A stretch of 55,420 nucleotides of DNA, from NCBI GenBank assembly GCA_022616415.1, contig JAKEEU010000298.1:1-55420 (forward strand), given 5' to 3'. Position numbers and translations under genes: made by a program. Below, piece by piece: positions 25,140-33,928 of this stretch (the first letter of the stretch is position 1; every line of letters starts with the position of its first letter). The notes beneath the pieces are model-generated. The model was not told the DNA's origin and did not search any database. It saw only the letters and a list, made by a program, of their open reading frames with translations. Source of the stretch: Candidatus Zhuqueibacterota bacterium. Lineage in GTDB: Bacteria > Zhuqueibacterota > Zhuqueibacteria > Zhuqueibacterales > Zhuqueibacteraceae.

Positions 25140-26432
25140 TCATTTCCCGCCCAGCTCGAGCGCCATCATCGTTTTGCGGTCGCGGAGGTAGAGTTTGGTG
25201 CCAACGAGAGTCGGAACCGTCCAGGCGATGCTGTTCAGCACCTCTGCTCTCGCGTGAACATTCATGCCGGTAGGCGTCATGGTGACGAGCGCCAGGGTGC
25301 CGTCTTCATCCAGAAGAATGAACTTGCCATCGGCGTAAAGAAAGGTGGCGCGGGCAAAGCCACGCTCTTGCCACGCTACTTTGCCGGTTTTGAGATCCAC
25401 GGTTGTGATAAAGGCCGGGCCGAAATCCCCGCTCGAACCGTAAACATGATCATCGACACGAATAACGGTGCCGATGTGCACGCGCATCTTGTTGGTGAAC
25501 CACAGCTCATGCACCGTGGTCTTGTCGCCGGTTTTGGCCAATTGTAAGAGGCGGCTGCCGCTGTTGTAGGCGGAGGAGATGAAGAGCAGCTTGTCATCGC
25601 CCCAAACCGGCGTGCTGATGTTGAGGCCCCATTCGGTTTTGTGAGGGTGACTCCACAGCAGCCCGCCGTTGTTCGGATCAAGCCCGAGGATCTCATCGCC
25701 GCCGAAAACGACCAATTGATCCTGGCCATCAAGATTGATCAGAATCGGCGAAGCCGGTGAGAGCGAAAAGCTCTGGTTTTTCCACGCCACCTTGCCGTCT
25801 TGTTGATTGAAAGCTATAACCGACTGGCCGGAGCCGCCGGCAGTAACGATGACAGTGTTTTTGTACGCGATGGGGCTGCAAGTGTAGCCACGGCCGCTGG
25901 GCTTGGCGCCGAACTCCTTGACCAAGTCGTGGAACCAAATGACCTTGCCGGTTTGTTTGTCGAGCGCATGGATTTGCTTATTCGTTCCGGAGGCGTAAAT
26001 GCGATTTCCTACAACTAACGGCGTGGCGTGTGGCCCAGCGCCGTATTCGAAATCCAGTCCGGCGGTCGGCGCAGCGTATCGATGCTCCCAAATCGTTTTG
26101 CCGGTATTGGCGTCAATCGCAACGACAACTTCCTCCTCGCTTCGCTTGGGCGTACCGAGAGGGCGATACATCGTGTACAAGCGGTTGTCGTCGACGATAA
26201 TGCTGGAGTGCCCCTCGCCGAGATCGCGGCTCCAGATTTGGCGCGGACCGCCCGATGGCCACGACGTGGCCAAACCATTCGACTCCGCTTTAAAATTGCG
26301 ATTGGGCCCGCCCCATTGCGCCCACTGCTGAGCTTGTGCGACCGTCACTTGGACTACAAACAGAAAAGCGAATAGCAGGAGCCAATGACGGTCTCGCCAG
26401 CAAACGCTTGCGGCAATTAATGAAAAGCTCAT
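25140..26432 (-). CDS. Exported PQQ-like beta-propeller protein
   Basis: The 430-residue protein starts at ATG 26432, 7 bp after ggag; an ATG at 26438 sits too close to it. A signal peptide (1-34, ending AQAQ) is followed by WAQWGGPNRN, the usual opening of exported PQQ-like propellers. At least five blades show the repeat AxDxxTGKxxW: VAIDANTGKTIWEH, HALDKQTGKVIWFH, IAFNQQDGKVAWKN, LGLDPNNGGLLWSH, TTVDLKTGKVAWQE. The blades lack a catalytic domain, so a scaffold or ligand-binding role (as in BamB-like proteins) is more likely than dehydrogenase activity. It sits in the permease run on the same strand, next to a permease 3' stub. Confidence 0.9.
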   Translation of the reverse strand: MSFSLIAASVCWRDRHWLLLFAFLFVVQVTVAQAQQWAQWGGPNRNFKAESNGLATSWPSGGPRQIWSRDLGEGHSSIIVDDNRLYTMYRPLGTPKRSEEEVVVAIDANTGKTIWEHRYAAPTAGLDFEYGAGPHATPLVVGNRIYASGTNKQIHALDKQTGKVIWFHDLVKEFGAKPSGRGYTCSPIAYKNTVIVTAGGSGQSVIAFNQQDGKVAWKNQSFSLSPASPILINLDGQDQLVVFGGDEILGLDPNNGGLLWSHPHKTEWGLNISTPVWGDDKLLFISSAYNSGSRLLQLAKTGDKTTVHELWFTNKMRVHIGTVIRVDDHVYGSSGDFGPAFITTVDLKTGKVAWQERGFARATFLYADGKFILLDEDGTLALVTMTPTGMNVHARAEVLNSIAWTVPTLVGTKLYLRDRKTMMALELGGK

Positions 26433-26474
26433 CGTCATACTCCGATCTTGGTTTACAAATTAGTTTTGCAACTT

Positions 26475-26508
26475 TTCATATCTCAAAGAGTCGAACCCGA
26501 AAATCCGG
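26475..26508 (-). pseudogene. 3' stub of a permease (FDSLRYE)
   Basis: On the minus strand the bases encode FDSLRYE, followed by KLQN and a stop, and are preceded by aatccgg (the NP codons) a few bases out of register. This matches the NPVDSLRYE ending of the permease at 42670-45114. It lies upstream of the PQQ-propeller gene, in the place where a complete permease end precedes each glycoside hydrolase copy. Confidence 0.65.
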
Positions 26509-26524
26509 ATTTCATCTCTTCGCA

Positions 26525-28930
26525 TTATTCATAGCGTAGCGCTTCCACCGGATTCGCCAGCGCCGCTTTGATCGCTTGCGTGCTCACGGTGAGCAAGGCA
26601 ATGAGTAATGCAACTCCACCGGCGAGCGCGAAAATCCACCAGCCGAGGTCGATGCGATAGGCGAAATTTTGCAGCCAGCGATTCATCGCGAAGTAGCCAA
26701 GCGGCCATGCGATGAGATTAGCCAACAGCACGAGCTTGACGAAATCCTTTGATAACAGACCGATCACGTTCGTCACCGTTGCACCGAGGACTTTGCGCAC
26801 GCCGACTTCTTTGGTGCGCTGCTCGGCGGCAAAGGCCGCCAAGCCGAACAGGCCGAGGCCGGCAATGCAAATGGCGAGCGCCGAAAAAGTCTCAACGGCC
26901 TTGGCCGATTTTTCTTCGGCGAGATAAAGGCCGGCGACGTAATCATCCAAAAACTGATATTGAAACGGAAAGTTCGGCACGAGCTGCTGCCACGTTTTTT
27001 CCAGTGCCGCGAGCGTAGCCGAAATATCTTGCGGCGCGATCTGCAACGAGATCTCATAAAACCAGCGCGGCCAGTACATCATCACCTCGGGCGAAATCGC
27101 TTCGTGCATGGAGCGATGATGAAAATCTTTGACCACGCCGATGATCGTGCCTTCGATCTCATTCACGCCGATCAGCACTTTTTTGCCGAGGGCCGCCTCC
27201 GGCTCGCGCAGCCCCAGTTGTTTGAGCGCCGCTTCGTTGATGATGAAAGCTTCCATCGCGTCAGTGGAAATCTGCGACGAGAAATTTCTTCCCGCCAGCA
27301 GCTTCAAGCCGAAGCCTTCAAAAAAATTATAATCGATGAAATTCAAACGAATGTCGAAACGCTGCTCGTCCGCCCTGCCGCTCGGATAGAGCACCGTGCC
27401 AAATTCATTTCCCCCCATCGGCGCGGAGAAGCAGGCAATGGTCGCGCGCACGTTCGGGTTTTTGGCAAATTCGTTTTTGATCACCTGATAATTTTTCCGC
27501 ACGGATTCATCGCGCAGCGGAACGACGAGCGCCAGCTCGCGATCAAAACCGAGATTGGCCTGCTTGACGAAGCGCAATTGCTCGCGGATGATCAGCGTCG
27601 CGGCGATCAAAATCACGGAGACGGCAAATTGCGCCACGACCAAAATTCGGCGCAACGCGAGCGCGCCTCTGCCGCTGCGCGGCGAGGTCTTCGTGCCCTT
27701 CAAGCTTTCCGCGGGTTGAAATGACGAGAGCACAAAAGCCGGATAAATGCCTGCGGCCACGCCGACGAGCAAAGCGAGGCCGGCAATGCCGAAAATCGCC
27801 AGCGCATTTTGCGCCAACGAAAAGTCGATGTTCTTGCCGATCAAACCGGAAAATTTTGGCAGCAGCAATTCCATGAGGCCGAAACTCAACATGAGCGCCA
27901 CCGCGGAATGCAGCAGCGATTCGCCCAAAAATTGTTTGACGAGCTGAGGACGTTCCGCGCCGAGCACTTTGCGCAGGCCGACTTCTTTTGCGCGGCGCGC
28001 CGCCCGCGCCGTGGAAAGGTTGATGAAGTTGATGGCGGCGATCAACAACACCAGCGCCGCAAGCGTGCCGAGCACGACGAGATTGGCGATGGAATTATTC
28101 GGCTCGATTTCGACTTCCATCTGTGAGTGCAAATGAATTTTGCGCAGCGGCTGCAAGAAGAGCCGCCGCGATTTGTTCGATTGACCGGTTGCGTGCTGGT
28201 CATAAAAAGGCGCGAGCTTTTCCTCCAAGCACGCGACATTTTCCTGCGGCGACACCAGCGCATACGTGTAAATGCCGAAGGACGTGCCCCACTGCTCGGG
28301 ATTGAATCCAACCAGGTCGGCATTGACGTTGGCAAACGAGGCCAGAAAATCGAAATGAAAATGCGAGGCCGGCGGCGGATCGGCCGCGACGCCGGTGACC
28401 GCAAAATCGTAGCGGCCTTCCAAGCGCACGGTTTTTCCCATCGGATCATCGTCGCCAAAATATTTGCGCGCGGTTGACTCGGTCAGCACGATGCCGTGCG
28501 GCTGCGCGAGCGCGGTTTGCGCTTTTCCTTTGAGCAACGGAAACGAGAAGATTTCAAAAAACTCCGGCTCGGCAAAAACAAATTGGTTCTCATAAATTTT
28601 TTTATTGTTGGCCTCGATCAACGATTCGCCATAAAAAAAGACGCGCGCCAGTTTCATCAGCTCCGGATACGCCAAACGCAGCGCCGGCGCAACGGGATAC
28701 GGCGTCGAGGCGTTCAACCGATTGCCTGCCGGCGTTTTGCTTTCCATCGCAATGCGATAAATGCGGTCGGCGTGCGCGTGAAAAGCGTCATACGCCAGCT
28801 CCTGCTGAATATGCCGCATGATCAGCAAAAAGCAAGTCATGCCGAGCGCCAGCCCGACAATGTTGATCGCCGTGAAGCCTTTGTGACGGCGGGAATTTCG
28901 CAGCGCGATTTTGAGGTAGTTTTTGAACAT
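26525..28930 (-). CDS. MacB/FtsX-type ABC transporter permease (intact, paralog 7)
   Basis: The 801-residue protein is counted from MFKNYLKIALRNSRRHKGFTAIN; the frame upstream to 28972 is heptamer spacer. Helix 1 lacks the CC pair (GMTCFLLIMRHIQQELAYDAFH). The first periplasmic domain contains a positively charged stretch (TGQSNKSRRLFLQPLRKIHLHSQM). The first FtsX unit has NFINLSTARAARRAKEVGLRKVLGA. The linker before helix 5 is arginine- and lysine-rich (ESLKGTKTSPRSGRGALALRR), so it should be cytoplasmic. The second coupling segment is RTKEVGVRKVLGA (EVGV, not EIGI). The C-terminal 110 residues match the consensus almost exactly (IDLGWWIFALAGGVALL). Confidence 0.95.
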   Translation of the reverse strand: MFKNYLKIALRNSRRHKGFTAINIVGLALGMTCFLLIMRHIQQELAYDAFHAHADRIYRIAMESKTPAGNRLNASTPYPVAPALRLAYPELMKLARVFFYGESLIEANNKKIYENQFVFAEPEFFEIFSFPLLKGKAQTALAQPHGIVLTESTARKYFGDDDPMGKTVRLEGRYDFAVTGVAADPPPASHFHFDFLASFANVNADLVGFNPEQWGTSFGIYTYALVSPQENVACLEEKLAPFYDQHATGQSNKSRRLFLQPLRKIHLHSQMEVEIEPNNSIANLVVLGTLAALVLLIAAINFINLSTARAARRAKEVGLRKVLGAERPQLVKQFLGESLLHSAVALMLSFGLMELLLPKFSGLIGKNIDFSLAQNALAIFGIAGLALLVGVAAGIYPAFVLSSFQPAESLKGTKTSPRSGRGALALRRILVVAQFAVSVILIAATLIIREQLRFVKQANLGFDRELALVVPLRDESVRKNYQVIKNEFAKNPNVRATIACFSAPMGGNEFGTVLYPSGRADEQRFDIRLNFIDYNFFEGFGLKLLAGRNFSSQISTDAMEAFIINEAALKQLGLREPEAALGKKVLIGVNEIEGTIIGVVKDFHHRSMHEAISPEVMMYWPRWFYEISLQIAPQDISATLAALEKTWQQLVPNFPFQYQFLDDYVAGLYLAEEKSAKAVETFSALAICIAGLGLFGLAAFAAEQRTKEVGVRKVLGATVTNVIGLLSKDFVKLVLLANLIAWPLGYFAMNRWLQNFAYRIDLGWWIFALAGGVALLIALLTVSTQAIKAALANPVEALRYE

Positions 28931-28933
28931 AGA

Positions 28934-28968
28934 AAGTCCGAAGTTTTGTGTCCGATGTCCGAAGTCAA
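28934..28968. repeat. Heptamer array, GTCCGAA family
   Basis: Units AGTCCGA, AGTTTTG, TGTCCGA, TGTCCGA, AGTC. The adjoining 28973-29007 (ctttttatcaatttatctttt and onward to the stop) is nearly the same as 52694-52733, so the two spacers are copies. Confidence 0.72.
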
Positions 28969-29006
28969 CCATCAGTTTTTCTTTTTATCAATTTATCTTT
29001 TTTGCT

Positions 29007-31388
29007 TCACTCGTACCGCAACGCTTCCACCGGATTCGCCAGCGCCGCTTTGATCGCTTGCGCGCTCACGGTGAGCAGCGCAATCAACAGCGCCAAGCCA
29101 CCCGCGAGCGCGAATATCCACCAGCCTTTTTCAAATCGATACGCAAAATCTTCCAACCAGCGATTGGTGGCGTAATAAGCAAGCGGCCAAGCGAGAAGAT
29201 TCGCGATCAGCACCAACTTGATGAAGTCTTTCGCAAGCAGCCCCACAATGCCCGGCACGGAAGCGCCGAGCACTTTGCGAATGCCGATTTCTTTCGTGCG
29301 TTGCGCAATGGTGTAAGAGGCCAGGCCTAACAAACCAAGACTTGCAATGAATATGGCCAATCCCGAGAAGACATCCATGATCTTACCCAATCTGGTTTCT
29401 GTCAGGTAAAGGTTTTTGTATCGCTCATCCAGAAACGAAAAAGAAAAGAGCGATCCAGGCGTCAATGTATTCCATTTTTCTTTTATCTCCCGCAGAACTC
29501 CGGAAAATCCGGACGCTTGCACCCGAATCAAGAGATATTGAAAATTTTCTGCGTTGCGCCCTCCTCCTGAAATGATCAAGGGCTCGATTGGTTTGTGAAG
29601 CGGCGCGAAATGAAAATCCCGCACCACGCCCTTCACTTCTCCGTAAATTCCCCAAAGCCGGATTTCCTTGCCCAGCGCCTCATCGACAGACCAGTTAAAA
29701 AATTTCAAAGCGGACTCGTTGAGCAGGAATTCCCAACGGTCGGAGTGATTTTCAACATCAGGCACGAAGTTTCTTCCGGCGATGAATTCCAGCCCGGCGC
29801 TCTCTGCAAATTTCGGGTCGGTACCGAGAATAGAAATGAGGTGTCGTGTTTCAATGTCCCTGGTCTTGATCGCCGACCTCATCGTTACGTTCACCGGAAG
29901 TTGAATTGACGCGGAGACGGCCTCCACGCCCGGAATCGTATTTAGTTCTTTCCGCAACACCGAAAGATTGTTGCGGCTGAGGTTGTCGAGCTCCAATGCG
30001 ATCAACTGTTCTTTGTCCAGGCCGACTTTGGCATTGACCATGAACTGCAACTGGCTTTTGATCATCAATGTGCAACTGATCAACAGAATGGATACGCCGA
30101 ATTGTAGGATCACCAATAATCTTCGAAGACTTAATCCGGAAGCTGCATTTTCCAATTTGCCTTTCAACATGGATACCGGTTTATAGCGTGAGAGAATCAT
30201 GGACGGGTAGAAGCCTCCAAGAATGGCAATTAAAAGCAAAGCCAAGAAAAGAATTGGCAGCCATTCGAGGTGGTCGCCGAAATTCATATTGATCGTCTTT
30301 CCGGAGATGTGATTAAAGAATGGAAGGGTTAGCTCCGCTAATCCAATTGCCAGCAGGAGAGAGACGAACGTTACCAGGAACGATTCGCTCATAAACTGGC
30401 TGAATAACTCTAAGCGAGACGAGCCTATCGTTTTCCTTACACCAACTTCTTTTGCTCGTTCCAACGAACGGGCGGTTGAAAGATTCATGTAATTGATGAC
30501 GGCGATGATCATCACCATCGCCGCTATCGCCGAAAAAATGTAGACATACTTAATATCACTCGTGCGGTCAATGCCAAGATACTTGTCGTTGCGTAGATAG
30601 AGGTCGTGCAAGGGAACGAGATCATACTCGCTGTATTGGCGGTACCAGGATCCGGCCTTGGACTCGACTATATCAGGCATGCTTGCAACAATTGCAGCAG
30701 GTGAGGCGGAAGGATGCAAGAGCAGGTACGTAAAGTGGGTGCTATTGTCCCAATTGGGTTTCCTTTCATCGGGCAGCGAGCTCATCGAAAGCAGGGCATC
30801 GAACTGGATATGAGAATTTACGGGTGGATTCTCCGCTACTCCTCTGATCCTGTACAATCTCTTGTCCTGGCCTTCCAACGTTTTTGCAAGAATGTTTTCA
30901 CGCTTCCATTCTGCGCCGAAATATTTTTCTGCGGTTTTTTCAGTAATGACGAGTGAGAGCGGATCTCGAAGCGCGTCCTGTGGATTTCCGGCTATCAACG
31001 GAAATGTGAATACTTCAAAGAACGACGGATCGACGGCGAATATTGCCCCCTCTTCAAAAATTTCTCCTTGTTTATTGAATATCAACGATTCTTCCGTGAG
31101 CCGCACCATTTCTTTTATTTGCGGAAGCGTCTCCTTGAGCGCCGGTCCCGCTGCGGAAGTAGCCGCGGCAACATGAGCCTGCGTGCCTCCCATCTTCCAT
31201 GTCATGGTGAGCAGGTAGATATGGTCACCGTTCTGATGAAACCGGTCGTAACTCAGTTCTTGGACAATAAACAAGCTGATGATCAAGCTGACTGTTAGTC
31301 CAATGCCAAGTCCGGCAATGTTGATGGCATTGTGCGCCTTGTGCCGCATAACCTGGCGGATCGCTATTTTGAAATAATTGGAGAACAT
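29007..31388 (-). CDS. MacB/FtsX-type ABC transporter permease (intact, paralog 8)
   Basis: The 793-residue protein begins MFSNYFKIAIRQVMRHKAHNAIN, preceded by a clear aggag 8 bp upstream. Helix 1 is Cys-free (GIGLTVSLIISLFIVQELSYDRFH). The element before helix 2 has lost its histidines (LVPLHDLYLRNDKY). The first FtsX unit reads INYMNLSTARSLERAKEVGVRKTIGS, and the junction before helix 5 reads GFYPSMILSRYKPVSMLKG. The second periplasmic domain lacks AGRNFS in standard form (IAGRNFVPDVENHSDRW) but keeps VVRDFHFAPLHKPIEP. The second unit opens YTIAQRTKEIGIRKVLGA. The tail TVSAQAIKAALANPVEALRYE shares SAQ with 52732-55251, matching the shared spacer between them. Confidence 0.95.
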   Translation of the reverse strand: MFSNYFKIAIRQVMRHKAHNAINIAGLGIGLTVSLIISLFIVQELSYDRFHQNGDHIYLLTMTWKMGGTQAHVAAATSAAGPALKETLPQIKEMVRLTEESLIFNKQGEIFEEGAIFAVDPSFFEVFTFPLIAGNPQDALRDPLSLVITEKTAEKYFGAEWKRENILAKTLEGQDKRLYRIRGVAENPPVNSHIQFDALLSMSSLPDERKPNWDNSTHFTYLLLHPSASPAAIVASMPDIVESKAGSWYRQYSEYDLVPLHDLYLRNDKYLGIDRTSDIKYVYIFSAIAAMVMIIAVINYMNLSTARSLERAKEVGVRKTIGSSRLELFSQFMSESFLVTFVSLLLAIGLAELTLPFFNHISGKTINMNFGDHLEWLPILFLALLLIAILGGFYPSMILSRYKPVSMLKGKLENAASGLSLRRLLVILQFGVSILLISCTLMIKSQLQFMVNAKVGLDKEQLIALELDNLSRNNLSVLRKELNTIPGVEAVSASIQLPVNVTMRSAIKTRDIETRHLISILGTDPKFAESAGLEFIAGRNFVPDVENHSDRWEFLLNESALKFFNWSVDEALGKEIRLWGIYGEVKGVVRDFHFAPLHKPIEPLIISGGGRNAENFQYLLIRVQASGFSGVLREIKEKWNTLTPGSLFSFSFLDERYKNLYLTETRLGKIMDVFSGLAIFIASLGLLGLASYTIAQRTKEIGIRKVLGASVPGIVGLLAKDFIKLVLIANLLAWPLAYYATNRWLEDFAYRFEKGWWIFALAGGLALLIALLTVSAQAIKAALANPVEALRYE

Positions 31389-31401
31389 GATGAACTCCTA
31401 A

Positions 31402-31458
31402 TGCGTAATTCGTAATGCGTAATTCGTAACGCTTCTTACGCATTACGCTTCACGTTTT
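31402..31458. repeat. Heptamer hairpin spacer, CGTAATT family
   Basis: Units GCGTAAT, TCGTAAT, GCGTAAT, TCGTAAC are followed by the opposing arm cttacgcattacgcttcacg. Confidence 0.82.
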
Positions 31459-31459
31459 A

Positions 31460-33829
31460 TTACTCGTACCGCAACGCCTCGACCGGATTCGCCAACGCGG
31501 CGCGAATGGCCTGATAGCTCACCGTCAACATCGCAATGAACAGTGCCAAACCTCCGGCCAGTAAAGGAACCCACCAGCCAATGTCGATGCGGTACTGATA
31601 TTTTTCCAACCAACTCTTCATAAACCACACTGCAAGGGGCGAAGCGATCAGGCAAGACATCAGGACCAAAACGATGAATTCTTTCGAGAGCATGGCCCAC
31701 AGATTGATCACCGTCGCGCCCAGAACCTTTCGCATGCCGATTTCTTTGGTGCGGCTTTCGGCCATGTATGCCGCCAACCCGAACAGGCCCAGACAGGAAA
31801 TGAAGATGGCCAACCCCGCAAAAATGCCCGCCAACTTTCCAACTTGTTTTTCGGAGATGAATTTCCTCTCAAATTCCTGATCCACAAAACGATACTCGAA
31901 TGGATAAGCCGGATTGTGTTTTTCGAAAATCGGCTGAATCGCTGCCAAAGCCATTCTCAAGTCCGCATCCGATTTTAGGCGGAGGGTGATATTGCTTATC
32001 CACCGGGGGTTGAACAGGATAGCGGAAGGTAGTACGGGACGGAACGGGTCATCCATCACGATGTTTTCGATGACGCCAATGACGGTGAGGGTTCTGTCGC
32101 CCAATTTGATGCTCTGTCCGATGGGATCATTGAAGCCAATCGTCTTCACTGCCGCTTCGTTCAAAATGACGGCGCTGGAGTCCGTAGCAAATTCGCTCGA
32201 AAAGAACCTCCCTTCTTTCAGCTTCAACCCGCTCGTCTTATCGTAATCGTAACCGGTCATAATCGCCGAAAAAAGGATGTTGCTATTGGGATCTTTTCCC
32301 GGCCATGAGAAGTCACGCCACATATTCCAGATTTCTGTCATCGGGCTTGACGCTGAGCTCACCGCTTCCACCATGCCAGTATTTAGCAGCTCTTGTTTTA
32401 AGACGTGGTAGTTTTTGATTAAGTCAGAAGTTGCCCTGAACGAAATGAGATTATCCGGATCGTAGCCCAAGGAGCGATTTTTGGCGTGTTGAATCTGCTG
32501 ATAAACGATAACGGTGCTGATCATCAGGGCGATGGAAAAAGTAAATTGCGATACCACCAAAATCTTGCGGGGTGTGATGGCGCCTTTGCCCAGGTTCATC
32601 GCACCTTTCAAAACCTTCACCGGGGCAAACGACGACAGATAGAAGGCGGGGTAGCTGCCGGCGAGCAAGCCGGTCAGCACACAGGCAGCGAATACGACCA
32701 GAAGCAACGAAATATTGGTGAAATCGAAAGAGATGTTTTCAAATCCCAGGTCTTTCAGAAGCGGCAAAACCAGGGAAAGCAATTCCAGGGATAAAAGGAA
32801 AGCAAAGAACGCCGTCAGCAGCGACTCACACAAAAACTGCCCGATTAACTGCTGGCGCTGCGAGCCGATGGCCTTGCGGATGCCCACTTCTTTCGCGCGT
32901 TTTTCCGAGCGCGCCGTGCTGAGATTCATGAAATTGATACAGGCAATCAGCAGCACCAGGAGACCAACGATGGCAAACAGGCGCACGTAATTAATCCTGC
33001 CGCCGACGTTGACCCAATCTTTGAACTCGCTGTACAGGTGCCATTTCGTCAAAGGGTGCAAAAACAAAGTGCCCCGTTTCGGGTCATTCATTTTTTGCTG
33101 AAGTATGGGCTTGATTTTGGCTGAGAAGGCCTCCATCGAAGCGCCTTCATTCAGCTCGACCATTATTCGGATGAAACTATTTCCCCACTGCGTTTTGGCA
33201 TTCTTTACCCAATCATTGACTTGTATGTTATGCTCAAAAGGCACCAGGAACTCAAAACCCAATGTCGAGTTTTTGGGGACATCTTTGGCAACGCCCGTAA
33301 CGATCAAATCGTGCTGGTTGTCCATCCTGACGATTTTGCCAATCGGGTCATCATTTCCAAATAATCCTTCCGCCAGCGATTCGGTCAAAACGATGGCGTT
33401 TGGCTCGGCGAGCACGGTTTCGGGATTGCCTTTCACCAGGGGAAACGAGAATATTTTCAGGAAATCGGGGTCAACATAGAGGCCACTTTTATTGAAACTA
33501 TTCTCATCGACTTTCAGGATGTGCGGAATTCCCAAATCGAGGCGCGTGAGGCGTTTTACTTCGGGGTATGCGCTTTTCAATTCGTCATAGAGCGGCAATG
33601 GCTCCGCGAAATGCGTAATCTTGTCATTGTTGAAAAGAACGTTTTTCAGAACGATTGCGACACGTTCCCGGTTTTCGTGAAAAGTATCAAAGCTCAATTC
33701 GTGCTTGACCCACAGGCCGATGAGCATGGCAAAGGTCATCCCGACAGTTAACCCCAAAATATTGATGAGCGAAAAGAGCCTGTTTTTCAGCAGATTTCGC
33801 CAGGCAATTCTGAAATAGTTTGTGAGCAT
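31460..33829 (-). CDS. MacB/FtsX-type ABC transporter permease (intact, paralog 9)
   Basis: The 789-residue protein begins MLTNYFRIAWRNLLKNRLFSLIN. After helix 1 it reads WVKHELSFDTFHENRERVAIVLKN instead of the usual RIYRL. The periplasmic element before helix 2 is LHPLTKWHLYSEF. The first coupling segment is KRAKEVGIRKAIGS, and GSYPAFYLSSFAPVKVLKG is standard. The second periplasmic domain has a tryptophan-rich insertion (EIWNMWRDFSWPGKD) not seen in other copies and KEGRFFSSEF in place of AGRNFS. The second unit is SRTKEIGMRKVLGA, and the last two helices differ from consensus (ASPLAVWFMKSWLEKYQYRIDIGWWVPLLAGG), so it escaped the otherwise uniform C-terminus. ggag lies about 8 bp upstream of the start. 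Confidence 0.95.
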   Translation of the reverse strand: MLTNYFRIAWRNLLKNRLFSLINILGLTVGMTFAMLIGLWVKHELSFDTFHENRERVAIVLKNVLFNNDKITHFAEPLPLYDELKSAYPEVKRLTRLDLGIPHILKVDENSFNKSGLYVDPDFLKIFSFPLVKGNPETVLAEPNAIVLTESLAEGLFGNDDPIGKIVRMDNQHDLIVTGVAKDVPKNSTLGFEFLVPFEHNIQVNDWVKNAKTQWGNSFIRIMVELNEGASMEAFSAKIKPILQQKMNDPKRGTLFLHPLTKWHLYSEFKDWVNVGGRINYVRLFAIVGLLVLLIACINFMNLSTARSEKRAKEVGIRKAIGSQRQQLIGQFLCESLLTAFFAFLLSLELLSLVLPLLKDLGFENISFDFTNISLLLVVFAACVLTGLLAGSYPAFYLSSFAPVKVLKGAMNLGKGAITPRKILVVSQFTFSIALMISTVIVYQQIQHAKNRSLGYDPDNLISFRATSDLIKNYHVLKQELLNTGMVEAVSSASSPMTEIWNMWRDFSWPGKDPNSNILFSAIMTGYDYDKTSGLKLKEGRFFSSEFATDSSAVILNEAAVKTIGFNDPIGQSIKLGDRTLTVIGVIENIVMDDPFRPVLPSAILFNPRWISNITLRLKSDADLRMALAAIQPIFEKHNPAYPFEYRFVDQEFERKFISEKQVGKLAGIFAGLAIFISCLGLFGLAAYMAESRTKEIGMRKVLGATVINLWAMLSKEFIVLVLMSCLIASPLAVWFMKSWLEKYQYRIDIGWWVPLLAGGLALFIAMLTVSYQAIRAALANPVEALRYE

Positions 33830-33839
33830 GGCTTTGCTC

Positions 33840-33926
33840 CAGTATTCAATGATCAGTGTTCAGTCATCAGTCATCAGTGATCAGTGATCAGTTTACTGAA
33901 TACTGATCACTGGTTACTGATTACTT
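33840..33926. repeat. Heptamer hairpin spacer, CAGTNAT family
   Basis: Eight left-arm units are visible (CAGTATT, CAATGAT, CAGTGTT, CAGTCAT, CAGTCAT, CAGTGAT, CAGTGAT, CAGTTTA), then CTGAATA, CTGATCA, CTGGTTA, CTGATTA, CTTG. The period is an exact 7 bp throughout. Confidence 0.88.
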
Positions 33927-33928
33927 GT

